A stretch of DNA of 64,000 bases from Phyllobacterium endophyticum. GTDB taxonomy: Bacteria; Pseudomonadota; Alphaproteobacteria; Rhizobiales; Rhizobiaceae. The position numbers and the translations under genes were made by a program. Shown here piece after piece: positions 18,588 through 27,217 of the stretch; the first letter of the stretch is position 1; the number at the start of each line of letters is the position of its first letter. The notes below the pieces were generated by a model. It made no database searches, was not told where the DNA came from, and worked only from the letters and a program-made list of their open reading frames with translations. The DNA is taken from positions 620,001 through 684,000 of the forward strand of contig NZ_PGGN01000004.1 of the NCBI RefSeq assembly GCF_003010935.1. Direction: 5' to 3'.

Positions 18588-19502
18588 ATGGATCGTCCAG
18601 ACATTCCCGCCGCGCTTCCCGATGCGCTCGATGAGAAAAAAGCCGAAGCCACTGCTTGGTTCATGGAATTGCGTGACAAGATTTGCGCCAGCTTCGAGCA
18701 GCTTGAAGACGAACTGCAAGGGCCACTCTCGGATCGGGAACCGGGCCGCTTCAAACAGACGCCTTGGCAGCGTGACGAGGGAAAGGGCGGCGGGGGCGTT
18801 ATGTCGCTGATGCACGGCCGCGTCTTTGAAAAGGTTGGTGTTCACACCTCTACAGTGCATGGCGAGTTCTCGCAGGAGTTCCGCAAACAGATTCCAGGAG
18901 CCGACGAGGACCCACGCTTCTGGGCATCGGGCATTTCTTTGATTGCTCATCCTCAAAGTCCCTTGGTCCCGGCAGTGCATATGAATACGCGTATGGTTGT
19001 GACAACGAGGCAGTGGTTCGGGGGTGGCGCCGACCTGACGCCTGTTCTCGAGCGAAAGCGATCCCAGGACGACCCGGACACGCTGGCATTTCACAAGGCG
19101 ATGAAATTTGTTTGCGACAAGCATTCGACGTCCGCCGACTACGAAAAATTCAAGTCGTGGTGCGACGAATATTTCTATCTTCCTCATCGCAAGGAACCAC
19201 GTGGGACGGGTGGAATTTTCTACGACTGGCTGCATTCTCCGGAAGAAACCGGGGGCTACGCTGCGGACTTCAACTTTACGCGCGATGTAGGAAGAGCCTT
19301 CTCCGTAGTTTATCCCTATCTCGTGCGGCAGAATTTCAATCTGGACTGGACAGATGCCGACCGCCAGGAGCAGCTTGTACGCCGCGGGCGCTATGTTGAA
19401 TTCAATCTGCTTTATGATCGTGGGACAATCTTCGGGCTGAAAACCGGTGGGAACGTCGAATCCATTCTTTCATCGATGCCGCCTACGGTCAAATGGCCCT
19501 GA
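18588..19502 (+). CDS. hemF: Oxygen-dependent coproporphyrinogen III oxidase
   Basis: Decarboxylates coproporphyrinogen III to protoporphyrinogen IX using O2, in haem synthesis. It has 304 residues, normal for the family. Signatures are [64 protein letters not shown] and the C-terminal [16 protein letters not shown]. It supplies haem for the bc1 cytochromes in this window but is not linked to them in an operon. A weak hairpin follows the stop. Confidence 0.97.
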   Translation: MDRPDIPAALPDALDEKKAEATAWFMELRDKICASFEQLEDELQGPLSDREPGRFKQTPWQRDEGKGGGGVMSLMHGRVFEKVGVHTSTVHGEFSQEFRKQIPGADEDPRFWASGISLIAHPQSPLVPAVHMNTRMVVTTRQWFGGGADLTPVLERKRSQDDPDTLAFHKAMKFVCDKHSTSADYEKFKSWCDEYFYLPHRKEPRGTGGIFYDWLHSPEETGGYAADFNFTRDVGRAFSVVYPYLVRQNFNLDWTDADRQEQLVRRGRYVEFNLLYDRGTIFGLKTGGNVESILSSMPPTVKWP

Positions 19503-19516
19503 CCACGACATTCGGG

Positions 19517-19531
19517 GGATCAATCTGATCC
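19517..19531 (+). terminator. Weak hairpin after hemF
   Basis: GGATCA/TGATCC stem around an ATC loop, 15 bases after the hemF stop, extendable by G-T pairs. There is no good T-run. Confidence 0.3.
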
Positions 19532-19627
19532 TTCATGCGTTATGCTACCCGCTTGGTGCGGCTGATGCGCCGTGCTGTTGTGAACCGGGCACGCTTCTTT
19601 TGCGAGCTCACAACAGGGAGAAACGCC

Positions 19628-19810
19628 ATGAGAGAACTCGATTGCATTGTCCCCGGGTGCCAGTGGCACACACGCCACGACACCGACTCTGAAATCATTC
19701 GCCGCGCAACCGAGCACTTGCGGGACACGCACGGCGAACAGGTCATCCGCGAGTCTATGCTCGAAACCATCAAGGCGAATATTGTGCCTTCCAAGGGCCA
19801 AGCCGCCTGA
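19628..19810 (+). CDS. DUF1059 small protein
   Basis: A 60-residue protein of the DUF1059 family. It carries a Cys-X4-Cys (residues 6 and 11) and a His-X4-His (HLRDTH), an arrangement that could bind zinc. The start at 19628 is set by the GGGAG ribosome binding site 8 nt upstream; the frame continues upstream without support. Its stop abuts the convergent cca stop with no bases between. Function unknown. Confidence 0.82.
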   Translation: MRELDCIVPGCQWHTRHDTDSEIIRRATEHLRDTHGEQVIRESMLETIKANIVPSKGQAA

Positions 19811-21082
19811 TCAGGCCTTTCCCGCATACTCGGGAATTTTGTTCAGCAATTTATCCCGCTCGAGGGTGAAACCGGATCGAATCCACTCATCCTCCAGGGC
19901 GCGTTGAACTGCGCCTATCTCTGGCCCTTTTTTGAAACCCGCAGCGACAATATCTCCTCCGGAGATCGGGAATATCGGCTTTTCGTAAATCTCCAGATAG
20001 TCGAGCAGTTTGGATAAGTAGCCTGCTCTCCTCATGGCCGCATCGTCGTTGAGCGCCCCGGCACGTGCAGTAACCAGCGCAAGCCGAAGGCGGTCGCGCA
20101 TGCCCTGTTTGTCGCAGCGGTATAATATCTTGGCGAAAGCCGGCTCGGAAATATCCGGCTGAGGCGATGTCGTTGCCGCCCAGGCCTCCAGCCGTCCGCG
20201 CTCGCTATTGGACAGTTTGAGCTTCTCCGCGATATCTGCGATACGGTCAGGCTGTGGCGGGATGATACTTTCAAGGCGAAGGAGCGCATCCGCTTCCCAC
20301 TTGAGATCCTGTTCGGCTTTTACCAATGCATGGATCGTGTCTATGCCCCATTTCTCGCTTTCCGGCAAAGCGACTGTCAGAACGCCAGCTTGCCGCATCC
20401 ATAACAGCGCGCGCGAAGGATCCGGCGCCGACAGCAATTTCTTCAGTTCTGTCCAGATCCGTTCTGCGGAAAGTCGCGTCAGGCCGTCCTTCATTCGCGC
20501 GCAGGCCTTCAAGCCTTCGCTTTCGGGTCTGCCGCGTCCATACCATGCGAAGAAACGGAAGAAGCGCAGGATGCGTAGATAATCTTCTCGAATTCGCTGC
20601 TCGGGATCTCCGATGAAACGCAGTGTGCGGCTCTCGATGTCTGCAAGTCCGCCTACGAGATCGACAACGGTTCCATCGGCGTCAGCGTATAATGCATTGA
20701 TGGTGAAATCTCGCCGCGACGCGTCCGCATGCCAGTCGCGGCCGTAGGCCACCTCTGCATGCCTCCCGTCGGTTTCGAGATCAGCCCGCAAGGTGGTAAC
20801 CTCGAAGGCCTTTCCATCTGCAACAACCGTGATAGTCCCATGATCAATGCCAGTTGGCACGACCTTGAAGCCGGCAACTGCCGCACGTCGTGATGTCTCG
20901 CCGGGGGGACAGGTCGTCGCGATATCGATATCAGATACTTCCTGCCCCAAGAGAGTGTTACGGACCGCGCCACCCACGATGCGCGCGGCTTCGCCGTCAG
21001 CAGCGAGCGCGGATAGCAACCGTTGCAACGACGGGTCTTCAAGCCAGTCAGCTTTGCCGGCAATTGAAACAGTACTGCTCAA
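19811..21082 (-). CDS. cca: CCA tRNA nucleotidyltransferase
   Basis: A class II polymerase-beta-like enzyme that adds or repairs the tRNA 3' CCA end. The 423-residue protein has VGGAVRNTLLG, the catalytic SDIDIAT pair, RRDFTINALYAD, the flexible-loop GDPEQRIREDYLRILRFFRF and a helical tail. Alphaproteobacteria commonly carry this compact form without an HD domain. It overlaps the CoA pyrophosphatase gene by 4 bases as part of a three-gene run. A poly(A)-polymerase role is a less likely alternative. Confidence 0.92.
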   Translation of the reverse strand: MSSTVSIAGKADWLEDPSLQRLLSALAADGEAARIVGGAVRNTLLGQEVSDIDIATTCPPGETSRRAAVAGFKVVPTGIDHGTITVVADGKAFEVTTLRADLETDGRHAEVAYGRDWHADASRRDFTINALYADADGTVVDLVGGLADIESRTLRFIGDPEQRIREDYLRILRFFRFFAWYGRGRPESEGLKACARMKDGLTRLSAERIWTELKKLLSAPDPSRALLWMRQAGVLTVALPESEKWGIDTIHALVKAEQDLKWEADALLRLESIIPPQPDRIADIAEKLKLSNSERGRLEAWAATTSPQPDISEPAFAKILYRCDKQGMRDRLRLALVTARAGALNDDAAMRRAGYLSKLLDYLEIYEKPIFPISGGDIVAAGFKKGPEIGAVQRALEDEWIRSGFTLERDKLLNKIPEYAGKA

Positions 21083-21720
21083 GAATAGAGCCTTTCATAA
21101 AGTGTCCGAATAATACCGGCCGTCACGCCCCAGATGAAGCGGTCGCCAAATGGCATCGTATAATAGAACCGTTCCTTGTCCTGCCAAACCCGGCTTTCGC
21201 GACGATGGTTTTCCGGGTTCATAAGGAAAGACAAGGGAACCTCGAAAACATCGGCAACTTCATCAGGATTCGGCGCAAGGTCGAAAGGAGGTTTCACAAG
21301 GCCGAGAACCGGCGTGATGGAATAGCCTGTGGTGGTCAGATAGCGCGGCAAACGCCCGATGACTTCTACGTGGCGCCCTTCAAGCCCGATCTCCTCATGC
21401 GCTTCGCGCAGCGCAGCTTTTTCCGGCTGAAAATCATCTTCGGGATCGATCGCGCCACCTGGGAAGGCAACCTGCCCTGAATGCTTGCGCATGTTTGCAT
21501 TGCGGAGAGTGAGTATCACGCCCGCCTCATCGCCCCGATCCACAATCGGCACGAGCACCGCCGCGTCACGTAGCGGATTGGCCGATATGAGGGCATCAAG
21601 TTCGGGATTGAGCAGATGATCTCCGTGGTCCCGGTCCAGAGATTCCTTACCCTTGAGCGCTACGCGCCTCGCGAAGGCGCGGGCGGAAAAACCTTCATCC
21701 AATGGTGTGATCTGGTTCAT
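21079..21720 (-). CDS. Nudix CoA pyrophosphatase
   Basis: A 213-residue Nudix hydrolase of the NUDT7/YeaB type. The CoA-specific box is visible before the Nudix box (LTLRNANMRKHSGQVAFPGG), followed by Nudix residues ALREAHEEIGL. It should cleave CoA or acyl-CoA to 3',5'-ADP and phosphopantetheine. It overlaps both neighbours by 4 bases (DUF1285 upstream, cca downstream), so the three are translationally coupled. Confidence 0.9.
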   Translation of the reverse strand: MNQITPLDEGFSARAFARRVALKGKESLDRDHGDHLLNPELDALISANPLRDAAVLVPIVDRGDEAGVILTLRNANMRKHSGQVAFPGGAIDPEDDFQPEKAALREAHEEIGLEGRHVEVIGRLPRYLTTTGYSITPVLGLVKPPFDLAPNPDEVADVFEVPLSFLMNPENHRRESRVWQDKERFYYTMPFGDRFIWGVTAGIIRTLYERLYS

Positions 21721-22325
21721 CGGGTCAGCTTTTCCAGTTCACCTGCCGCCATAATCGGGAACACTTCGCCTTTCGAGCGGAGCGCAAACATTGGCGTTCC
21801 GTCGACATCTATTTCCTCGCCATGGGCGATGAGTTCATACATGACTGGCCGGGCAAGCAGTGCTTCAAGCCGCCCCCGGACCAATATGTAGGGTTTCAAC
21901 CCACCATTTTCATCGTCGATAACGAAGCGCAGCGGGTTGCTCCGACCCGCCTCGACTATGTCACCGACATTTGTGCGAAACGTCATCACCTGCTCAACAC
22001 CCTCACCGGAAACATTAAGCTCGACAGCCAGAAAATGCGCGTCTTCGACGCGGATACCAACCTTCTCGACAGGTGTTACCAGATAGGTCCGTCCATCAGC
22101 GTCCTTCCGCAGGACGGTCGAAAACAAGCGCACAAGCGGCTGTCGCCCTATCGGAGTTCCCATGTAGAACCAGGTACCATCTGCTCTGATCTCCATGTCG
22201 AGATCACCACAAAAGGGAGGATTCCACTTGTCAACGGGCGGTAAACCCTTGGTTCCGGTAACAGCACGAGAGACGAGTGCTTCGAGTCCCGTGGCAGCGT
22301 GCAAACTGCTGTCTGGCTGTGTCAT
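21717..22325 (-). CDS. DUF1285 protein
   Basis: A 202-residue protein matching the DUF1285 pattern: PPVDKWNPPFCGDLDMEIRA at the start of the domain, then DGTWFYMGTPIGR, LVRLFSTVLR and the YLVTPVEKVGI segment. Function unknown. In alphaproteobacteria it commonly sits ahead of the CoA pyrophosphatase and cca genes, as here. It is the first gene of that run and is divergent from the moxR gene across 139 bases. Confidence 0.85.
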   Translation of the reverse strand: MTQPDSSLHAATGLEALVSRAVTGTKGLPPVDKWNPPFCGDLDMEIRADGTWFYMGTPIGRQPLVRLFSTVLRKDADGRTYLVTPVEKVGIRVEDAHFLAVELNVSGEGVEQVMTFRTNVGDIVEAGRSNPLRFVIDDENGGLKPYILVRGRLEALLARPVMYELIAHGEEIDVDGTPMFALRSKGEVFPIMAAGELEKLTR

Positions 22326-22464
22326 GAACCGACCTTATTTCTCTACACGTCACGAAATAGTCAACGTTGGGCTGCTTGTCAGCATGTCATAGTGACTTAG
22401 AGTTATTTTTAGCTAGAGTCATCTAAGGCAGACTCTGAACAGATACCAGTGGTGAGGTGACCCG

Positions 22465-23472
22465 ATGACCATGATCAAACCTGAGGTACCGTCAGATCCC
22501 AAGGCAATGATTGCCGAGGCAGAGAGAGCCCTTGCAGATATAGCAAAGATCAAGGCGGGCATCGGGACTGTGATATTCGGTCAGGAGAGTGTGATAGAAC
22601 GCACGCTCGTCGCATTGCTCGCGGGCGGACACGCTCTTCTCGTGGGTGTTCCAGGCTTGGCGAAGACGAAGCTGGTGGAAACGCTCGGGACCGTTTTGGG
22701 GCTCGACGATCGCCGCATACAGTTCACACCGGACCTTATGCCGTCAGACATTCTTGGTTCCGAAGTCATGGAACAGGACGACAATGGAAAACGGTATTTC
22801 CGCTATGTGAAGGGCCCCATATTTGCTCAATTGCTCATGGCGGACGAAATTAATCGCGCTTCACCTAGAACGCAGTCGGCGCTCCTGCAGGCCATGCAGG
22901 AATACCATGTCACGATTGCAGGCGAGCGGCACGACTTACCGCAACCTTTTCACGTGTTGGCAACGCAGAACCCGCTGGAGCAGGAAGGCACCTATCCGTT
23001 GCCCGAGGCGCAGCTCGATCGCTTTTTGATGCAGATCGATATTCTTTATCCCGAGCTCGAAGCCGAACGCCGCGTGCTGATTGAAACGACCGGCACATCC
23101 GATGCCAGGGCAGAAAAGACGATTGACGCGGAACGCCTCCGCGATATGCAGCAGCTGATCCGCCGCATGCCAGTACCGGAAGGCGTGGTTGATGCCATCC
23201 TCAAACTCGTCCGTTCTGCCCGGCCCGGAGCAGACAACGATATTGCGAAGAAATTCATTTCCTGGGGCCCCGGTCCTCGCGCGAGCCAAGCCTTGATGCT
23301 TTGTGCCCGCGCCCGCGCGCTCTACGATGGGCGTCTTGCCCCATCAGTCGACGATGTGAAAGCGCTCGCAGAACCTGTGCTCCAGCACCGGATGGCCTTG
23401 ACATTCGCCGCGCGTGCCGACGGAATGAACATTCGCGATGTTATCGGCAATCTCACCAAAGTTGCCCTCTGA
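22465..23472 (+). CDS. MoxR-family AAA+ ATPase
   Basis: A 335-residue AAA+ chaperone-like ATPase. Walker A is GVPGLAKTKLV (about 59-70), Walker B is LLMADEINRASPRTQSALLQ (about 122-141, Asp-Glu intact), the sensor region is VLATQNPLEQEGTYPLPEAQ, and a C-terminal lid follows. MoxR proteins usually work with vWA-domain partners to mature or insert cofactors into protein complexes. Exactly such partners follow here. The stop overlaps the DUF58 start by one base (TGATG). Confidence 0.93.
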   Translation: MTMIKPEVPSDPKAMIAEAERALADIAKIKAGIGTVIFGQESVIERTLVALLAGGHALLVGVPGLAKTKLVETLGTVLGLDDRRIQFTPDLMPSDILGSEVMEQDDNGKRYFRYVKGPIFAQLLMADEINRASPRTQSALLQAMQEYHVTIAGERHDLPQPFHVLATQNPLEQEGTYPLPEAQLDRFLMQIDILYPELEAERRVLIETTGTSDARAEKTIDAERLRDMQQLIRRMPVPEGVVDAILKLVRSARPGADNDIAKKFISWGPGPRASQALMLCARARALYDGRLAPSVDDVKALAEPVLQHRMALTFAARADGMNIRDVIGNLTKVAL

Positions 23473-24386
23473 TGGCAGCAATTGGCGCGCAGGTTCAAAG
23501 GGCCGAGACGGGAGACTCTCTTGCGCGAGCCCGTCAACGCGCTGCTCTGCTACCTGACCTCCTCGTTGAAGCACGCCGCATTCTGAATACCGTCAACACC
23601 GGCTGGCATGGCCGGCGCAAGAGCGGCGTTGGTGAAACGTTCTGGCAGTTCCGACCTTACGCTCAGGGCGAGGCGATCTCGCGTATCGATTGGCGTCGTT
23701 CTGCTCGTGACGACCGAACCTATATCCGCGATCAGGAATGGGAAGCCGCCCACACAGTGTGGCTGTGGGCCGATTCTTCCCCTTCCATGCTCTACAAGTC
23801 AGAACACGCGCCTGTTTCCAAAGAATCCCGCGCGCTCGTACTAGTGCTGGCTTTGTGCGAGCTTTTGTCGCGCAGTGGTGAGCGCATCGGGTTCCCGGGC
23901 GTTACGGATCCTATCTCTGCTCGAAACGGCGCCGAGCGTCTGGCAACGTTGCTCGCCCACACGTCTACTCTGCAGCCACAGCCCGATTTTAGCAAAGTGC
24001 GGCGTTTTTCCGATGTAGTGCTTGTCAGCGATTTTCTCGAGCCTGTCGAAGATACGCTGGCTCTTCTTCAGCGTTTGGTTCAGGCAGGCGCCCGCGCACA
24101 CCTCATAGAGGTCTATGATCCAGCTGAAGAAGATTTCCCCTATAAGCGGCGAACCGAATTTCTTGATCCGGAAACAGGTGAATCGCTAACGTTCGGGCGA
24201 GCTGAGGACTACGCGGAGGATTATCGGCGCTTATTTTATGCCCGGCGCGAAACAATCAGCAACTTCTGCAGACGTCTCGGCTGGAGCTACACGGCGAACC
24301 GTACCGATCGTCTGGCTTCCGATGCACTCGTGTCGGTTCACATGAATATGACTGCGAGCATCGGCTATGAAGGGAACGGCGCATGA
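23472..24386 (+). CDS. DUF58 protein with vWA-like domain
   Basis: A 304-residue DUF58 protein. The family signature RPYAQGEAISRIDWRRSAR precedes a vWA-like fold whose metal-site motif is retained as Asp101-Ser-Ser103-Pro-Ser105 (DxSxS). The start is the ATG overlapping the moxR stop; the longer upstream frame lies inside moxR. There is no membrane segment, so it is probably cytoplasmic and the direct MoxR partner. It overlaps the next gene by 4 bases. Confidence 0.9.
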   Translation: MAAIGAQVQRAETGDSLARARQRAALLPDLLVEARRILNTVNTGWHGRRKSGVGETFWQFRPYAQGEAISRIDWRRSARDDRTYIRDQEWEAAHTVWLWADSSPSMLYKSEHAPVSKESRALVLVLALCELLSRSGERIGFPGVTDPISARNGAERLATLLAHTSTLQPQPDFSKVRRFSDVVLVSDFLEPVEDTLALLQRLVQAGARAHLIEVYDPAEEDFPYKRRTEFLDPETGESLTFGRAEDYAEDYRRLFYARRETISNFCRRLGWSYTANRTDRLASDALVSVHMNMTASIGYEGNGA

Positions 24387-27214
24387 ATGCACTGCCCTTG
24401 GCCTTTGGAGCTCCCGCTATCCTCGCCGGACTAATCGCCCTTCCGATTATCTGGTGGCTGCTACGAGTTACCCCTCCTCGGCCGGTTACGGAAATATTCC
24501 CGCCTCTCAAGATTTTGGCGCAGCTTCTGAAGAAGGAAGAGACACCCAATAAAACTCCATGGTGGATGACGCTGCTTCGGCTATTGCTTGCAGCGTCCGT
24601 CATATTCGCGCTGTCGGAGCCGGTATGGAATCCGCGTGCCGAAACATTGACCGGCAACGACCCGGTCGCAATCGTTCTCGACAATGGCTGGGCCTCAAAT
24701 GAGGAGTGGACCGCGCGCAAGGATTCGGCCGAGCGGCTGATTGCCGATGCGGAAAAGTCTGGAGCGCTGATCTACATCCTAGGCACGGCTGAAAAGGTCA
24801 ATACCGATATCGGCCCGTTCGATGCCAATACTGCACTTGAGCGGGTGCGGGCCATGGCGGTGCGCTCAATTCCCGTTGACCGGCAAGCGGCGTTCGCACG
24901 GTTGAAAACGACATTGGCGAACGCTCCCCGCACAAGAATTGCCTACCTGAACGATGGCGTTGATACGCCCCGGGCAGCCGACGCCATCAAGTCGCTCGAG
25001 AGTTTAAACGTCGGCTCCATGCTCTGGTACCAGCCTTCGATAACATCATTGGTCGCCCTGCGTCAGACCATCAACAATGCCAACGGGCTGACTGTCCGTG
25101 CGGTTCGCGCCAGCGATGACCGAGGTCAGAACGGCATCACGATCGGAGCCTTCGATGAAAAAGGCCGTAGGATCGCTGAAACGGGCCTTGTTTTCGCTGC
25201 GGGCGAGACAACAGCGGAAGCCGTTATCAATGCGCCCTATGAATTGCGCAACGACTTCCACACTTTGCGCGTCGACGGCACTGCGCAAGCAGGGGCGACT
25301 TATCTCATCGACGAGAACAACAAACGCAGGCGGGTTGCCTTGCTTTCCGGATCAGAGGCGGATCTGTCGCAGCCCCTGCTCTCGCCTCTCTATTATATTT
25401 CAAGGGCTTTAGAGCCGTTTGCGGATCTTCTCCGGCCCAGAAGTCCTGAGCTCGTACGCGCTGTGCCTGAACTTCTTGAACAAAAGCCATCTGTGGTCAT
25501 TATGGCCGATATCGGCAAGCTTCCTCCAGAGGCAGAGAGAGCCTTGGGCGACTGGGTCAACAAGGGCGGAACGCTGATCCGCTTCGCAGGTCCGCGCCTC
25601 GCCGGCAACAGCGACGAGGATCCGCTGCTGCCAGTCACGTTGCGGAAGGGAGAGCGCTCATTGGGCGGCACTCTGTCATGGAAGGAATCGCAACCCGTTG
25701 CAGCTTTTCCAGAAAATGGGCCTTTCGCCGGACTTCCCACCCCTCAGGACGTAACGGTAACGCGGCAGGTATTGGCGGAACCATCATCGGATCTTTACGA
25801 CAAGAGCTGGGCCAATCTTGCCGACGGCACTCCCCTTGTGACCGGAGAGACACGAGAACGCGGTCAGTTGGTTCTATTTCATGTTACGCCTCAGGCAACG
25901 TGGTCGAACCTTCCGATTAGCGGAAGCTTTGTCGACATGCTGCACCGCCTCGTTTCCTTGTCGAACGCAACTGGTCCCTTGGCGAATGACAATAGCGCTA
26001 GTGGCTCACGGGCTCTGCCGCCCTATCTTACATTGGCCGCGGACGGCTCTTTGACGCCGCCAAAAGGCGACACCAAGCCGTTACTCCTCAAAAGTGGTGC
26101 AAGTCCTCAGGTTACTTTCGACAATCCTCCTGGTTTTTATGGTGTCGAGGACGCTATGACGGCATTGAATCTCTTCAAGCCAGACGGCGAAATAACGCCC
26201 TTGGTTCGGCCTGAATTGCAGTTTCCCGTGACGACCGCGCGATACGCCGTGGATGAATCCTTGCCACTGCGCGGCCCGCTTCTCGCCCTGGCAGCGCTGT
26301 TGCTGGCGCTCGATGCGATCGCAATCCTTTGGTTGGGCGGTCATTTGCGCCGCCGCTATCGCACCGCTGCAGCGGCCTCACTCGCAGTACTCCTTTTACC
26401 GGCCTTTCTTGTCTTTGGACCGTCTCCCGCTTTTGCCCAGCACAATGATGAGAAACCCGGGGATCAATCTATTCTGGACGCGGTGAATGTAACCCACCTC
26501 GCCTACGTCATCACTGGGGATGGAGCGGTGGACGATGTCAGCAAGGCGGGCCTGCTTGGCCTTTCGAAGGCCCTTTCAGACAGTACGGCGCTTGAACCGG
26601 GTGAACCGATCGGAGTCAACCCGGCAACTGATGACCTCGCCTTCTACCCCTTGATCTACTGGCCCGTCGACCCTGCAGCCAGAATGCCCGCGCCGGAGGC
26701 GATTGCCAAAATTGATGCTTATATGCAGCAGGGCGGAACTGTTTTGTTCGATACGCGCGACCAGGATGCCGCAGCTGTCAGCTTCGACAATTCCACCACG
26801 CCAGCCAATCAAAGACTGCGCGACATCCTCTCCGGGCTCAATATACCACCGCTTGAGCCCGTTCCCAGCGACCACGTGCTGACCAAATCTTTTTACATCT
26901 TGCAAGATTTTCCAGGCCGCTATCGTGGCAGTCCCTTGTGGGTACAGGCATCGCAGCCCGCCGAACCCCGCGCCGACCGACCAGTACGTGCCGGCGATGG
27001 TGTCACGCCCATCATGATAACGGGAAATGATTTCGCTGGAGCATGGGCTGCAAACGCCGAAGGCTCACCGCTTTATCCGACCATCCCCAATGACCCGATG
27101 CAACGTGTTTACGCATACCGGGCGGGCATCAATATCGTCATGTACATGCTTACGGGCAACTACAAATCTGACCAGGTACACGTTCCGGACCTCCTGCAAC
27201 GGCTGGGAAACTAG
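24383..27214 (+). CDS. Large membrane protein with BatA-like N-terminus and DUF4159 domain
   Basis: A 943-residue protein. N-terminal hydrophobic segments (about 5-27 and 60-75) flank a BatA-type region (PPRPVTEIFPPLKIL). A vWA-like region follows, but its metal motif reads VLDNGWAS (Asp100 present, DxSxS serines lost). A further membrane helix lies at about 625-645 and another hydrophobic stretch at about 660-680. The C-terminal third (about 700-943) is a DUF4159 domain (VTHLAYVITGDG, YPLIYWPVDP, GGTVLFDTRD). It sits between the DUF58 and glutamine-amidotransferase-like genes and is presumably a membrane component of the same machine. Confidence 0.85.
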   Translation: MNALPLAFGAPAILAGLIALPIIWWLLRVTPPRPVTEIFPPLKILAQLLKKEETPNKTPWWMTLLRLLLAASVIFALSEPVWNPRAETLTGNDPVAIVLDNGWASNEEWTARKDSAERLIADAEKSGALIYILGTAEKVNTDIGPFDANTALERVRAMAVRSIPVDRQAAFARLKTTLANAPRTRIAYLNDGVDTPRAADAIKSLESLNVGSMLWYQPSITSLVALRQTINNANGLTVRAVRASDDRGQNGITIGAFDEKGRRIAETGLVFAAGETTAEAVINAPYELRNDFHTLRVDGTAQAGATYLIDENNKRRRVALLSGSEADLSQPLLSPLYYISRALEPFADLLRPRSPELVRAVPELLEQKPSVVIMADIGKLPPEAERALGDWVNKGGTLIRFAGPRLAGNSDEDPLLPVTLRKGERSLGGTLSWKESQPVAAFPENGPFAGLPTPQDVTVTRQVLAEPSSDLYDKSWANLADGTPLVTGETRERGQLVLFHVTPQATWSNLPISGSFVDMLHRLVSLSNATGPLANDNSASGSRALPPYLTLAADGSLTPPKGDTKPLLLKSGASPQVTFDNPPGFYGVEDAMTALNLFKPDGEITPLVRPELQFPVTTARYAVDESLPLRGPLLALAALLLALDAIAILWLGGHLRRRYRTAAAASLAVLLLPAFLVFGPSPAFAQHNDEKPGDQSILDAVNVTHLAYVITGDGAVDDVSKAGLLGLSKALSDSTALEPGEPIGVNPATDDLAFYPLIYWPVDPAARMPAPEAIAKIDAYMQQGGTVLFDTRDQDAAAVSFDNSTTPANQRLRDILSGLNIPPLEPVPSDHVLTKSFYILQDFPGRYRGSPLWVQASQPAEPRADRPVRAGDGVTPIMITGNDFAGAWAANAEGSPLYPTIPNDPMQRVYAYRAGINIVMYMLTGNYKSDQVHVPDLLQRLGN

Positions 27215-27217
27215 AAC

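Noticed and set aside
18462..19235. 257-codon minus-strand frame
   Set aside because: It is antisense to hemF and shows no family pattern.
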